A DNA stretch of 64,000 bases. It comes from Nesterenkonia sedimenti (GTDB lineage: Bacteria > Actinomycetota > Actinomycetes > Actinomycetales > Micrococcaceae). The position numbers were made by a program, and so were the translations under genes. The notes beneath the pieces are model-generated. The model ran no database searches, had not been told where the DNA came from, and saw nothing but the letters and a program-made list of their open reading frames with translations. Location: NCBI RefSeq assembly GCF_012641515.1, contig NZ_JABAHY010000006.1:102096-166095 (forward strand), read 5' to 3'. The stretch's first letter is position 1; every line of letters starts with the position of its first letter. Shown one piece after another: positions 8,201 through 17,337 of this stretch.

Positions 8201-9364
8201 GTGGACCTGTATGAGTACCAGGCGCGCGATCTGTTTGAGGCACACGGAGTACCCGTGCTCGCCGGCATCGTGGCCACCACCCCCGAAGAAGCCAAAGCAG
8301 CAGCAGAGCAGATTGGCGGCGTAGTCGTCGTCAAGGCTCAGGTGAAGGTTGGCGGCCGCGGCAAGGCCGGCGGCGTCAAGCTCGCCAAGACCCCCGATGA
8401 GGCTTTTGAACACGCCCAGGCCATCCTCGGCATGGACATCAAGGGCCACACCGTGCACCGGGTGATGATCGCCCAGGGTGCCGACATCGCTGAGGAGTAC
8501 TACTTCTCCATCCTGCTGGACCGGGCCAACCGCAACTACCTGGCCATGTGCTCCCGCGAGGGCGGCGTAGAGATCGAGCAGCTGGCCGTGGACTCCCCGG
8601 AGAAGCTGGTCAAGTACAACTTCGACCCCAATAAGGGAATCGACGACGCCGCTGCGGCAGAGATCGCCACCCAGGCCGGATTCTCTGCCGAGGAGGTCCC
8701 CGCACTGGCCGATGTCTTCCAGCAGCTCTGGGGCGCCTTCGAGAAGGAAGACGCCACCCTGGTGGAGGTCAACCCGCTGGTCAAGACCGGTGAGGGCAAG
8801 ATCATCGCCCTCGACGGTAAGGTCACCGTGGACGAGAACGCGGAGTTCCGTCAGCCAGGTCACGCTGAGCTGGTCGATGAGTCCGCCGAGGACCCCCTGG
8901 AGGCCAAGGCCAAGGCCAATGACCTCAACTACGTGAAGCTTGACGGTCAGGTCGGCATCATCGGTAACGGTGCCGGTCTGGTCATGTCCACCCTGGACGT
9001 TGTCGCCTACGCCGGTGAGGCCCACGGCGGCGTGAAGTCGGCCAACTTCCTCGACATCGGCGGTGGCGCCTCCGCAGAGGTTATGGCCAATGGCCTCGAC
9101 GTCATCCTCGGCGATGACCAGGTGAATTCCGTGTTCGTCAACGTCTTCGGCGGCATCACCAGCTGCGACGCTGTGGCCAACGGCATCGTGAAGGCCCTGG
9201 AGATCCTGGGCGACACCGCCACCAAGCCTCTGATCGTCCGCCTGGACGGCAACAACGTGGAGGAGGGCCGCCGCATCCTGCAGGAGGCCAACCACCCGCT
9301 GGTCATCACCGCTGACACGATGGACGGCGGCGCCGATAAGGCCGCCGAGCTGGCCAACAAGTAA
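8201..9364 (+). CDS. sucC: succinyl-CoA synthetase beta subunit (ADP-forming)
   Basis: 387 residues, the ATP-grasp subunit of the TCA-cycle enzyme that couples succinyl-CoA hydrolysis to nucleotide triphosphate synthesis. It opens with the family N-terminus ([19 protein letters not shown]) and has the Gly-rich [15 protein letters not shown], the metal-binding VEVNPL and the C-terminal [13 protein letters not shown]. The start is GTG at 8201, with GAAGGAC upstream. sucD follows after 11 bp, so the two subunits are co-transcribed. Confidence 0.97.
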   Translation: MDLYEYQARDLFEAHGVPVLAGIVATTPEEAKAAAEQIGGVVVVKAQVKVGGRGKAGGVKLAKTPDEAFEHAQAILGMDIKGHTVHRVMIAQGADIAEEYYFSILLDRANRNYLAMCSREGGVEIEQLAVDSPEKLVKYNFDPNKGIDDAAAAEIATQAGFSAEEVPALADVFQQLWGAFEKEDATLVEVNPLVKTGEGKIIALDGKVTVDENAEFRQPGHAELVDESAEDPLEAKAKANDLNYVKLDGQVGIIGNGAGLVMSTLDVVAYAGEAHGGVKSANFLDIGGGASAEVMANGLDVILGDDQVNSVFVNVFGGITSCDAVANGIVKALEILGDTATKPLIVRLDGNNVEEGRRILQEANHPLVITADTMDGGADKAAELANK

Positions 9365-9375
9365 GGATTGCGCAT

Positions 9376-10347
9376 ATGTCTATCTACCTGAACAAGGACT
9401 CCAAAGTCATCGTCCAGGGCATCACCGGCGGCGAGGGCACCAAGCACACCGCACTGATGCTCAAGGCTGGTACCAACATCGTCGGCGGTGTCAACGCCCG
9501 CAAGGCCGGCACCACCGTTGCTCATAAGGACGCCAACGGCGGCGACGTCGAGCTGCCCGTCTTCGGTTCGGTCACCGAGGCCATGGAGAAGACCGGCGCA
9601 GACGTCTCGGTGGCATTCGTGCCCCCGAAGTTCGCCAAGGATGCAGCCATCGAGGCCATCGACGCCGGCATCGGCCTGCTGGTGGTCATCACCGAGGGCA
9701 TCCCGGTCCAGGACTCCGCTAAGTTCTTCAACTACGCCCAGCAGAAGACCAGCGCCGACGGTAAGCCCGTCACCCGGATCATCGGCCCCAACTGCCCCGG
9801 CATCATCACTCCCGGTGAGGCGCTGGCTGGCATCACCCCGGCGAACATCACCGGAAAGGGCCCGATCGGACTGGTCTCCAAGTCCGGCACCCTGACCTAC
9901 CAGATGATGTACGAGCTGCGGGACCTGGGCTTCTCCACCTCCATCGGCATCGGTGGCGACCCCGTCATCGGCACCACTCACATCGACGCTCTGGAAGCCT
10001 TCGAAGCTGACCCGGAGACCGAGGCGATTGTGATGATCGGTGAGATCGGTGGTGACGCTGAGGAGCGTGCCGCTGCCTTCATCAAGGACAACGTCACCAA
10101 GCCGGTTGTCGGCTACGTGGCAGGCTTCACCGCCCCTGAGGGCAAGACCATGGGCCACGCAGGCGCCATCGTCTCCGGCTCCTCCGGCACTGCCGAGGCG
10201 AAGAAGGAGGCCCTGGAGGCTGCAGGCGTGAAGGTCGGCAAGACTCCGTCTGAGACCGCCAAGCTGCTCCGCGAGGTCTACAAGGGCGGCGGCTCCAAGG
10301 CCGAGGGCCTGGTGGACAAGGTAAAGGGCGTCTTCAAGAAGGACTGA
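9376..10347 (+). CDS. sucD: succinyl-CoA synthetase alpha subunit
   Basis: 323 residues, binding CoA and carrying the phosphorylated histidine. Family signatures: [18 protein letters not shown] near the N-terminus, [12 protein letters not shown], and [17 protein letters not shown], which contains the active-site His. The C-terminus extends some 25 residues past the usual end with a Lys/Gly-rich tail ([16 protein letters not shown]). It is the second gene of the sucCD operon and is followed by a strong hairpin terminator. Confidence 0.97.
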   Translation: MSIYLNKDSKVIVQGITGGEGTKHTALMLKAGTNIVGGVNARKAGTTVAHKDANGGDVELPVFGSVTEAMEKTGADVSVAFVPPKFAKDAAIEAIDAGIGLLVVITEGIPVQDSAKFFNYAQQKTSADGKPVTRIIGPNCPGIITPGEALAGITPANITGKGPIGLVSKSGTLTYQMMYELRDLGFSTSIGIGGDPVIGTTHIDALEAFEADPETEAIVMIGEIGGDAEERAAAFIKDNVTKPVVGYVAGFTAPEGKTMGHAGAIVSGSSGTAEAKKEALEAAGVKVGKTPSETAKLLREVYKGGGSKAEGLVDKVKGVFKKD

Positions 10348-10369
10348 CACCCATAGCAGATCTTTCATC

Positions 10370-10413
10370 CTGAAGGGGTCGGCTTCCGCGCACAGCGGGG
10401 CCGGCCCCTTCAG
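10370..10413 (+). terminator. sucCD terminator (may act in both directions)
   Basis: A 14-nt arm CTGAAGGGGTCGGC pairs with GCCGGCCCCTTCAG around a 16-nt loop, ending with TCGTTTA. It lies between the convergent ends of sucD and the PNPOx-like gene, so it can serve both. Confidence 0.8.
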
Positions 10414-10429
10414 TCGTTTAATTCGGAGG

Positions 10430-10885
10430 TCAGCCGCCCTCGGAACCTTCTCCCAGTTCTGCGTCCCGATAAGGCCCAAAGGCGAAATGCCGGCCGGTGA
10501 CCTCGGTAGGCGTAACGCGCACGAATTGCTCCTTGGGGCCTGGTACCCAGGGTTGGAGATCCAGCCGTTCTGCCTCGCTGATTTCCCCGGAAGTCTGCAG
10601 CAAGGCGGCGGTGCCGCGCAGCACCACCGACCACGCCTCATCGGAGAGGATGCCATCGGCTTCAATGAGTACATTCTCGTTGACGGCCACCTCAGCAAGT
10701 TTGGTGCCTGGGGCGGTGCGGAAGACAATACTGCGCTGATCAGCAGCGATATTGATCGGGAAGATATCCGGATAGCCGGCGACAACGCCGACCAGACGGC
10801 CGTGCTGGGTCCGTTCTAACAGTTGCCAGCATTCGTCCTCGGTCAGTTTCCGGACCGGGTTGTTATCGGGGTGGTCGAACATCAT
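10430..10885 (-). CDS. pyridoxamine 5'-phosphate oxidase family (flavin-binding split barrel) protein
   Basis: 151 residues, similar to the small FMN- or F420-binding split-barrel proteins (Pyridox_ox_2 type). It opens with LTEDECWQLLERTQHGRLVGVV, then FPINIAADQRSIVFRTAPGTKL and WSVVLRGTAALL, all characteristic of the family. The exact substrate cannot be told; these proteins often reduce small molecules or bind flavin. The start is the first of two ATGs after GAGAGGAG. Its upstream region contains the shared palindrome at 10947-10965, which would cover the -35 region of a TAGACT promoter, so this gene may belong to a three-member regulon. Confidence 0.85.
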   Translation of the reverse strand: MMFDHPDNNPVRKLTEDECWQLLERTQHGRLVGVVAGYPDIFPINIAADQRSIVFRTAPGTKLAEVAVNENVLIEADGILSDEAWSVVLRGTAALLQTSGEISEAERLDLQPWVPGPKEQFVRVTPTEVTGRHFAFGPYRDAELGEGSEGG

Positions 10886-10946
10886 AACGATACTCCTCTC
10901 CCAGTTGATCAGGCCCCATTGCCTGATGTCTTCAGTCTACGCCTAA

Positions 10947-10965
10947 TTTCTACAACGTGTAGAAA
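10947..10965. promoter_or_regulatory. palindromic operator candidate TTTCTAC-N5-GTAGAAA (site 1)
   Basis: TTTCTACAACGTGTAGAAA is a perfect palindrome apart from its central bases. The same arms with the same 5-nt spacer recur at 38555-38573 and 46813-46831, both directly upstream of genes. On the minus strand it lies just upstream of a TAGACT -10 box (10939-10934) for the PNPOx-like gene. Confidence 0.7.
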
Positions 10966-11080
10966 AGAGTTGTAGAGCCGATCAGTGGATCCTGGGGCCC
11001 ACAGTGGAGACTTCCACGTCCTCAGTCTCGACTGGAGTGTGGCTCATTTCACCAGCCTATCCGCGAGTGTGGCTAAACTG

Positions 11081-12112
11081 ATGTGGATGCCGATCAGACA
11101 TCCGATTGCCGACGAGTGGACAGCGGACTACATGACGTATGTATCCACCAGTCCCGTTGTCCGTCTGACTCACCCCCTGAGCGAGTTTTTGCGCAGCGCG
11201 ATTCTCGAGTCGCGCAGACCGGTGTTGGCCACCTATGGGAGGGCCGCTCTGACTGGCCCTGTGGCCTCCCTGCTGAGGCGGGCTGGGGGATTGTGGTCAT
11301 TCCGTGATGAGTCCGGGTATGTCTACAACGCAGCGCACGGATTTCAGTCGTTGGCATTCACCGACCTCTGGGAGGAGCCGGATGTCTCCCGAGCTCGGCA
11401 CCCTTGGTTCATGACAGAGGGTCCGGCCACTGAGGGCGCCCTGCTGTTTGACACGATGATCCACCAGCGGGCCGATGACAGAACCCTCGTCGGCCGGGTG
11501 GCAGAAAAGCTACTCGAGGGGTTGGGGGTCCCCCCGCCGAATCTCTGGGACATATACGAACCTCTGACCCGAGACTGGGACCTCAATCAGATCACCGAAT
11601 TCACCAAACGGGCTCTGGAAGTGAGCACACCGGTGCTTTTCGCCACGGGGGATCAGGCAATCGGTGAAATCAGTATCACACGCACCCCCCACGGGATGGT
11701 CGAACAAACCCGCGGAGCGGTTTCGACAGGCCAGTACCCCGAAGATCTCGCAGGGGTGGGTGATCAGGCCGCCAAGCTGCTGCGAGACCTTGCTGGTTCG
11801 TTCCAACCCAACGTGGGTTTCGTATCTATGGCAGAAATCGACCCGGGGCTTCGCTACTCACCCGGGTCCAAGCGTCCCGAACTGCCGCTGGCAGTGCTGA
11901 TCGGTCCGCGAGCGGTGAAATTGCTTGAGATTGATTTCAAGAGCCTCTCTGAGAAGTTCGAGATCGAGATGCTGGGGCGGCGTCGTGTCGCCAGCCTGTT
12001 GGTGAAATTCAATGCCGCGCCCGATGAACGGTGGCACCAGGCAGCAGAGCTGACCGTGGAACTCGGATTCGAGGACCTCATGAAGGTCATGGGTCTGGTG
12101 AAGGAGCCCTGA
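11081..12112 (+). CDS. DUF6177-like T7SS-associated protein
   Basis: About 343 residues with no TM segment and no catalytic motif that I recognise. The order of conserved stretches (RPVLATYGRAALTGPV, then LWSFRDESGYVYNAAHG, then HPWFMTEGPATEGALLF and WDIYEPLTRDWDLNQITEF) resembles DUF6177, which accompanies actinobacterial T7SS loci. Two close ATGs (11081 and 11087) follow a TAAACT hexamer, and the second fits a leaderless start. The frame is open further upstream to 10985, but codon use there is poor. The stop overlaps the next start (TGATG), and the ESX-like genes follow, which supports a secretion-related role. Confidence 0.6.
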   Translation: MWMPIRHPIADEWTADYMTYVSTSPVVRLTHPLSEFLRSAILESRRPVLATYGRAALTGPVASLLRRAGGLWSFRDESGYVYNAAHGFQSLAFTDLWEEPDVSRARHPWFMTEGPATEGALLFDTMIHQRADDRTLVGRVAEKLLEGLGVPPPNLWDIYEPLTRDWDLNQITEFTKRALEVSTPVLFATGDQAIGEISITRTPHGMVEQTRGAVSTGQYPEDLAGVGDQAAKLLRDLAGSFQPNVGFVSMAEIDPGLRYSPGSKRPELPLAVLIGPRAVKLLEIDFKSLSEKFEIEMLGRRRVASLLVKFNAAPDERWHQAAELTVELGFEDLMKVMGLVKEP

Positions 12113-12450
12113 TGGCTGTCGAACTGGCGCTCTTATCCGAAGTGGCACCTGATGACTCAGCGGTGGCACTGGCCTTGGGAGATATCGATCCCCAGGGCAA
12201 AGTGGTGGCCTTCGATTCCATGCAGATGCGCTTACTGGTTGAGAGCACACAGGAGCCCCTGTTGGCCATTTACAGCACGCGGCATGTGGAAGTGCCCGAT
12301 CAGGTTCGGCAAGCCGTGGAGAACCCGCCGGAGGCCTTCGGGCTGTGGACTGATCTGGTAATTCCGTATGGGGCAGATGAACTGCTTGCCCGGGAGGCAG
12401 CAGAGACTTTGGCCGCCCGGGTGGGTGGAAGCGTTCATTCTCGTCGATAG
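12112..12450 (+). CDS. hypothetical protein in the T7SS locus
   Basis: 112 residues, starting at the ATG that overlaps the TGA of the DUF6177-like gene, so the two are translationally coupled. The sequence is soluble and acidic, with a possible alpha/beta fold (VAFDSMQMRLLVES, PLLAIYSTRHVEVPDQV). No family is recognised. Its place between a DUF6177-like gene and three ESX-like genes suggests an accessory role in secretion, by context only. Confidence 0.6.
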   Translation: MAVELALLSEVAPDDSAVALALGDIDPQGKVVAFDSMQMRLLVESTQEPLLAIYSTRHVEVPDQVRQAVENPPEAFGLWTDLVIPYGADELLAREAAETLAARVGGSVHSRR

Positions 12451-12567
12451 TGTGAGCTCTATCACGATCGCTGGCCAATGTTGACCATCTCTCCAGGTCA
12501 GGGCAAATTATTTCCCTGTGTTCAGGTTAATTTAAGGTTGTGTGCACGTCGTGGTCAGCTAACCCTA

Positions 12568-12596
12568 TTGACAGTACGCGGTAATCGTTTTTTCAT
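12568..12596 (+). promoter_or_regulatory. putative promoter of the ESX-like/toxin operon
   Basis: The 269-bp gap before the first ESX-like gene is AT-richer than its surroundings. It contains a perfect -35 hexamer TTGACA at 12568-12573. The -10 region about 17 bp downstream (around 12591-12596) is T-rich but has no clear TANNNT, so the assignment rests mainly on the -35. Confidence 0.4.
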
Positions 12597-12719
12597 TGTC
12601 TAGGCAGGTCTCTATGGGCCTGGATGTCGGCTGGACTTGAGTTGGCATGTCAGTACGAACCGCCACATTGGAGCCGGTGGTGGCACGAGGCAGGCCACCG
12701 GACAACGGAGGGAGAGGTA

Positions 12720-13082
12720 ATGGGCACAATCCGGTTTGATATGGAAGAGGACATCCTCGAGCGGCAGATGAACCGTTCATCGACGGAGTCCGAGGAACTC
12801 AATCGCGCCATCGAGAACTTCAAGGCTGCAGCGGCTCCTCTTGAGGGAAAGTTCAATGGTTCGGCAAAAGCAGCCTTCAATAACTTCAAAGTTCGCACTG
12901 ACGAGATCAGCACGACTCTGAACAACGCCCTGGTGGGCATCTGCCAGTCCATTGAGGGGCAGAACACCAGCTTCCGCAGCGGCGTCTCCGATGCGACCGA
13001 TTACCACCAGTCCCAGATGAACACGGCTAACTGGGACGGTGCTGATTCCGCTGCCTTCGGCCCGGCAAACATCGGCCGCTGA
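12720..13082 (+). CDS. ESX/WXG100-like small secreted-type protein
   Basis: 120 residues, nearly all helix-forming, with no signal peptide or TM segment. The layout is that of a WXG100 helical hairpin: an N-terminal helix (LERQMNRSSTESEELNRAIE), a turn LEGKFNGSAKAAFNNF where FNG stands in the WXG position, and a second long helix. The Trp is replaced by Phe. GGGAGAGG precedes the ATG. It is the first of three similar-sized genes ahead of the toxin gene and is most likely a T7SS substrate or chaperone partner. Confidence 0.7.
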   Translation: MGTIRFDMEEDILERQMNRSSTESEELNRAIENFKAAAAPLEGKFNGSAKAAFNNFKVRTDEISTTLNNALVGICQSIEGQNTSFRSGVSDATDYHQSQMNTANWDGADSAAFGPANIGR

Positions 13083-13118
13083 ACATTCTTCGGACTATTT
13101 GAGCGACAGGAGACCCTC

Positions 13119-13433
13119 ATGCAGGACTACAGGAACGACACAAGCCGGAACTCTTACGACATCAACGCCTCCGAGCAGGTGCAGGAGAACTTCGAAACCG
13201 CTGCGCGGGAACTGCTGCGCTGCCTCGACCAGCGTGATCAGGATGTGAAGAACACGATGGCTGCCTACCAGGCCGATGGCGTCTCGGAGCGGTACGAGTC
13301 CATGGAACACCAGTGGAACGAGGCCGGACGCGAGGTCCGGAACGTGATCAACACCTTGCGTGCATCCCTGGCTGAGAACGACCGCATCGCCGATGGCGCT
13401 ATGCGTAAGGCTGCCGGCTTCATTCCCAACTAA
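13119..13433 (+). CDS. ESX/WXG100-like small protein
   Basis: 104 residues, helical throughout, no signal peptide. Two helices (QVQENFETAARELLRCLDQR and RYESMEHQWNEAGREVRNVI) flank AYQADGVSE, where ADG occupies the place of WXG. A single Cys lies in helix 1. GACAGGAG precedes the start. With the preceding gene it could form the heterodimer usual for Esx proteins. No C-terminal Tyr-x-x-x-Asp/Glu secretion motif is obvious. Confidence 0.65.
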   Translation: MQDYRNDTSRNSYDINASEQVQENFETAARELLRCLDQRDQDVKNTMAAYQADGVSERYESMEHQWNEAGREVRNVINTLRASLAENDRIADGAMRKAAGFIPN

Positions 13434-13486
13434 GCCGATAACGGGTCAACGGCTGCAAGAGAACTGGAGTGCACGGAGGGAATTAG

Positions 13487-13873
13487 ATGGCCAACACGGG
13501 ATGGAATGTAAACCCGGAACAGGTGCAGTCAGTACTGTCAGATGTCGAGGAGGAGCGCGGGGAGCTCTACGAGAAGCTTTCCGGCAGCACACTCGAAGAT
13601 ATCGATGGGAATCTGGACTGGACCCCGGAGATCAACGGTCCAGTTTATGCCGCAATGGGGCTCTTGTTGCAGGACCAGCAGGAAAATCTGGAGAACATTA
13701 CCAATCGCATTGAGGCAGGGATCCTTGGTGTGGCCAATGCGACGGTTTCCTACGCCAATGGTCAGACTGATATGGCCGGGGAATTCAACACCCAGCTGGT
13801 CGGCGCTGCCGAATCCGGTGACTTCGCGTATCTCGAAGAGAACAACCAGTTGGAGTTTGAGGATCAGGCCTGA
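13487..13873 (+). CDS. DUF6507-like T7SS-associated small protein
   Basis: 128 residues, matching in layout the DUF6507 proteins of actinobacterial T7SS loci: an N-terminal GWNVNPEQVQSVLSDVEEE, a middle INGPVYAAMGLLLQDQQENL, and then IEAGILGVANATVSYANGQTDMA. The acidic tail ends at an ATG/TGA overlap with the toxin gene, so the two are translationally coupled. Such small partners often act as targeting factors or chaperones for LXG/WXG toxins, which would fit the position. Confidence 0.65.
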   Translation: MANTGWNVNPEQVQSVLSDVEEERGELYEKLSGSTLEDIDGNLDWTPEINGPVYAAMGLLLQDQQENLENITNRIEAGILGVANATVSYANGQTDMAGEFNTQLVGAAESGDFAYLEENNQLEFEDQA

Positions 13874-16134
13874 TGAGCGTTGTTACTGCCGACCAATGCT
13901 ACGCGGAGGGAGAAATCCCCAATGTCGTCACGGATGGGATGGGGCTCATCAATATCGAGCTTTTTCCTGTCCGGTGCTCCGATATCAACGTCATCCCGAC
14001 GGAGACCGCCTCGGACCAGGTCAAGAGCTTTGGCGAAGACATCAACTCCAAGGTCGACACCATTCACACCAAATGGAAAGGCCTTCAGGACCATTACCAG
14101 GCCCCTGAAGCCTCCGAAGTGTATTCGGTGATGGATCCGGCGCAATCATCTGCAGAAGGCGTAGAGTCCAAACTCAGTTCAGCCTCCACAGCCCTAGGCA
14201 CGTATGCGGAATCGCTGCGGACATACCGGGATCAGCTCCGAGATTTGGAGTACGAGGCACTGGAGTTCCGACAGGAGGCTCTGTCGGGTTATACCAAAAC
14301 GTTGGTTCGGCCGAATACGACGAGAACCGAGGACATCGAATGGCATGAGCATGGGCCTGCCAAGGAACGTAACGACGAGCTTGTCACTGAATATGCCACG
14401 ATCTACCTGAATCTTGTTCAGGCGGCTCTGGACTGCAGCGAAACGATCCATGAGTTGGCCGGTGTCGAAACGGAACCAGTTGAGCTCCCGGAGCCGGAGG
14501 ACCTGGTTGACCCCGAGAACCCCCATGGGTGGGGTGCCGCTCCTGATTATGAGCCCGACTGCGTTGAGCAGGCCGGGCAAGGGCTCTATAACGCAGGTGA
14601 GGGGCTGGTTCTTGGTGCCGGGGCGTTAGTGAGCTACAACCCCGAAACCGGCTGGGGAGACTGGGAGTACGCGGGACAGTCCTGGTACGGGATGGGTGAC
14701 ACCTTAGCTGGTATGGGGCAGATGATCCTCTATTCGCCAACTCTGTTAACGGATCACATCCCTGGAATCGAGGACCAAGGCTGGTACCAGGGCTTTCAAG
14801 ACCACCGGTACAACAGGGCCGAATCCGCTGCGCAGTTCTACCATGCGTTCAATATCGATCTCATGGACGATGACCCCTTTCACATGTATCGGGAAAACGG
14901 GGTCGAGGCGTTTACAGAGGCCGCCGCCAATGGTGCGCTGTTCTTCGTCCCGGTCGGAGGGGCCGCCGGCGGAACAGCCCGGGCGGGAACGGCAGGGGCG
15001 CGAACAGCGCAGGTTACCGCTAATGCTGCGCGATTCACGGCAGAAGCCATCGTCCCCGGCGGGTCCAGGCTCGTACCTACTGTGAGGATTTTTGACGCCG
15101 CAACGCCACTGGGCGGACGATCACCGGGAGTGACTCCAGGTGGAACAACACTGAACCTGAGCAACAGCATGCACCAGGCGCTGGATACTGCCCAGACGCA
15201 GAGGCCGGTGACTGACGGCTACTACAACCGTGACGCTGGCCAGCCCGGATCCGGCCAGTCCAATGCACAGCAGCAGGGCAGCGGCAATTCGGGCGACGGT
15301 GGTTCGAACCTCAACAATCAGGCCGGCGCCGATGGCGCTGGACGTGGCAATGAGAATGGCAGCGGGTCTGCAAACCAGCGCGACGGTTCGAACTCTGGTG
15401 ATACTTCCAGGACGCCATCGCACAGTGAACGACAGATCGACGCCAATGGTCAGAGCATCGCAAAGCGCGATATCGACCCGGACGCACGCAACTTCGTTAC
15501 CGGCAACCGTGAAACCGGCGGAGTTTCTGGTCCACGGGAGTATCAGGCAGGCGATACCACCCTTAACGGCTACACGATTAAGGGCGATCCCACACCTGCG
15601 CAGCTCGAAACGCTCCGTCAGGCTGACCTCGATCCTGATATGCCGGTGCGATTTAACCAAGAGACTGGTCGATATGAGCTGGGGCACGACGTAACCGTTG
15701 AATTCTCACCCCGAGAAGGAATGACTGCCCAGGAGATGCAGCAACAGCTGGATCTCCAGCAGGACGGACTAAATCAGCTCAGTGCAGAAGAATGGGCTCA
15801 CAACACGTGGTTCTTCGATGAAAACCGAGGTCCGGGTGGTTTTGTAGAAGCCGAGACCAGTAAGGCACGAACTAACTACAGAAATTGGCGTGAACGGAAT
15901 GGCCTAGATACAGATGGAGATGCGCTACATGGCCCGGATGCTGTGGCTGGCGGGCGATTGGAGAGCTTCGACGGAGTTGGGGGTTCTCGAGTTAATCAGC
16001 ATATTGGCAACCAGTGGGTCAATAACGACAGAGTTGCAGGAATGCGCCGGGAGATTCTAGAGCAACTTATTGACATCCCAGATGACCTGCTTGCGCATGT
16101 TCATATCAACGTCCGATTGAGAGCTGAGGGTTAG
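13873..16134 (+). CDS. T7SS polymorphic toxin with C-terminal Ntox15 nuclease domain
   Basis: 753 residues. The N-terminal ~200 residues are helical and contain a true WXG motif (TKWKGLQDHY, W68-G70). A middle region (about 200-450) has alternating Gly/Ala-rich stretches and resembles the central part of LXG/WXG toxins. Residues ~455-520 are a Gly/Asn/Ser/Gln-rich linker. The last ~120 residues look like the Ntox15 domain: ALHGPDAVAGG supplies the HxxD motif (H686, D689), followed by VNQHIGNQW and a closing NVRLR strand. Ntox15 domains of Agrobacterium Tde effectors are DNases needing HxxD. The product is probably exported by the adjacent T7SS to attack competitors. The next gene starts 1 bp after the stop. 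Confidence 0.8.
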   Translation: MSVVTADQCYAEGEIPNVVTDGMGLINIELFPVRCSDINVIPTETASDQVKSFGEDINSKVDTIHTKWKGLQDHYQAPEASEVYSVMDPAQSSAEGVESKLSSASTALGTYAESLRTYRDQLRDLEYEALEFRQEALSGYTKTLVRPNTTRTEDIEWHEHGPAKERNDELVTEYATIYLNLVQAALDCSETIHELAGVETEPVELPEPEDLVDPENPHGWGAAPDYEPDCVEQAGQGLYNAGEGLVLGAGALVSYNPETGWGDWEYAGQSWYGMGDTLAGMGQMILYSPTLLTDHIPGIEDQGWYQGFQDHRYNRAESAAQFYHAFNIDLMDDDPFHMYRENGVEAFTEAAANGALFFVPVGGAAGGTARAGTAGARTAQVTANAARFTAEAIVPGGSRLVPTVRIFDAATPLGGRSPGVTPGGTTLNLSNSMHQALDTAQTQRPVTDGYYNRDAGQPGSGQSNAQQQGSGNSGDGGSNLNNQAGADGAGRGNENGSGSANQRDGSNSGDTSRTPSHSERQIDANGQSIAKRDIDPDARNFVTGNRETGGVSGPREYQAGDTTLNGYTIKGDPTPAQLETLRQADLDPDMPVRFNQETGRYELGHDVTVEFSPREGMTAQEMQQQLDLQQDGLNQLSAEEWAHNTWFFDENRGPGGFVEAETSKARTNYRNWRERNGLDTDGDALHGPDAVAGGRLESFDGVGGSRVNQHIGNQWVNNDRVAGMRREILEQLIDIPDDLLAHVHINVRLRAEG

Positions 16135-16135
16135 C

Positions 16136-16567
16136 GTGAATCAACTTGAGCCAATCGAGCCAAACGGTGAGTTTCCACAACCGGTGGAGCAGTTCCTGGC
16201 CCAGTTGAAAGGACTCAGCGAAGATCAGTGTCGAATCATAAATAGTGAGAGCAACTCATTAATGAAGCGGCTCCGTACAGAGGGCAGGCGCAACGAATTC
16301 AAGGATGCTAATAAGAAAACCCAGCTCTCGGCATCTGTGCAGTCTCGCCTCGATAAGCTCGTGAACCGAGCTGTACGTGAAGCAGGTGTATTTAGCATGT
16401 TTGAAGGTGTCAGAGGTGACCTACTGAGCATCAATGTTCACGATACGGCGCAGCTCTCGGCCCGTGCGTTGCTTGCAAGAGAAAAGCTCACCGAGGAGGA
16501 GTTCAACTGGCTTGCTCTTCCATTCTTGGACGCAGGCTTTCCCCGGGAGATCTTCCATCCCGGATAG
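16136..16567 (+). CDS. putative immunity or partner protein of the Ntox15 toxin
   Basis: 143 residues starting at a GTG one base after the toxin stop codon; such tight coupling is typical of a toxin-immunity pair. The protein is soluble and helical (FLAQLKGLSEDQCRIINSES; AREKLTEEEFNWLALPF). GC content drops visibly in this gene compared with its neighbours, a common sign of a shuffled toxin-immunity module. I recognise no named immunity family. A convergent Tdi1-like gene lies 200 bp further on, so which of the two neutralises this toxin is open. Confidence 0.55.
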   Translation: MNQLEPIEPNGEFPQPVEQFLAQLKGLSEDQCRIINSESNSLMKRLRTEGRRNEFKDANKKTQLSASVQSRLDKLVNRAVREAGVFSMFEGVRGDLLSINVHDTAQLSARALLAREKLTEEEFNWLALPFLDAGFPREIFHPG

Positions 16568-16651
16568 ATGCCTCCATGGACCGGTGCATAACGTGAGCTC
16601 CCTGGACTTCGACTCCGCCCGTAAGCCAGTCGATGGCAGATACTTGGAAAG

Positions 16652-16767
16652 GTGAAGGCACTCATCTCAGCGGTGGAGAACCTCACGGTTGAACAGGCGG
16701 AGCAAATCGCGCCTGAGGTTCGGGATCTATCTCTGAAAATTAAAGCAGGGGCCTTCTGGACCGGGCC
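16652..16767 (+). pseudogene. remnant of a small helical protein (possible old immunity gene)
   Basis: A GTG with GGAAAGG upstream opens a protein-like stretch (VENLTVEQAEQIAPEVRDLS) of about 38 residues, after which the frame only reads the antisense of the next gene. It looks like the start of a gene cut off where the convergent Tdi1-like gene begins. Immunity genes are often left as fragments by toxin-tip exchange; that interpretation is an inference. Confidence 0.3.
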
Positions 16768-17337
16768 TCAGCCGGCAGCTTGTCGAGGTGTCGGAGGGCC
16801 AGCCAACTGCACGTTGAGCATCATATGTTCCCAGAGTCCCATTTCCTCCAGGCTTTCGGGCGCCATCCGGCCACCGAGCGCCAGAAGCGGGACATAGCCA
16901 AAGCAGCGATCCTCGCCGGGGATACCCAGCCTCTCGACGGCTTGGGGATATACATCCCACTGGAAGAAGTCCTGGAGCATTCCCGGGTCCTCGACGGCAT
17001 CCAGGTAGGCATCTAGAGTCACACCCGGGGGCAACGGGTCGATCACTTTCCAGCGATACTTGATCGCAGCCCAGGTGTTTCCCGGCAACACAACCAATAG
17101 GTCAGCAAGTGCTGTAACGCCGACGACGACAGAACCCTCCGGAAGGCTCACAATCCCGCGCACCATGTTGGCAGCACGGGCGGGGTCAACCAGACGAATG
17201 AAACCGAGCTCACCAATGGCTCCGCGGCCCTTCTCCCGCCAGAGCTCGGGCAGGCCCTCCGGAGCGACTGCCTCGTACTGCTGGATGGATTCCTCAGGGA
17301 TCGGGCCCCAGGCCTGAAAGTGCTCAATCTCAGTCAT
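16768..17337 (-). CDS. Tdi1-like immunity protein (GAD-like/DUF1851)
   Basis: 189 residues. The N-terminal half fits the GAD-like domain (YEAVAPEGLPELWREKGRG, then GFIRLVDPARAANMV). The C-terminal half fits DUF1851 (DFFQWDVYPQAVERLG, then CFGYVPLLALGG and LWEHMMLNVQLAG). This two-domain layout is that of Tdi1, the immunity protein of the Agrobacterium Ntox15 DNase Tde1. Here it lies about 630 bp downstream of an Ntox15 toxin gene but on the opposite strand, which is unusual because immunity genes normally follow the toxin in the same operon. Antisense placement would give it its own promoter. Confidence 0.75.
   Translation of the reverse strand: MTEIEHFQAWGPIPEESIQQYEAVAPEGLPELWREKGRGAIGELGFIRLVDPARAANMVRGIVSLPEGSVVVGVTALADLLVVLPGNTWAAIKYRWKVIDPLPPGVTLDAYLDAVEDPGMLQDFFQWDVYPQAVERLGIPGEDRCFGYVPLLALGGRMAPESLEEMGLWEHMMLNVQLAGPPTPRQAAG

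Noticed and set aside
7784..10785. Long minus-strand frames (503 and 592 residues) antisense to sucC and sucD
   Set aside because: Same shadow effect opposite two unmistakable genes; no start signals or recognisable motifs.
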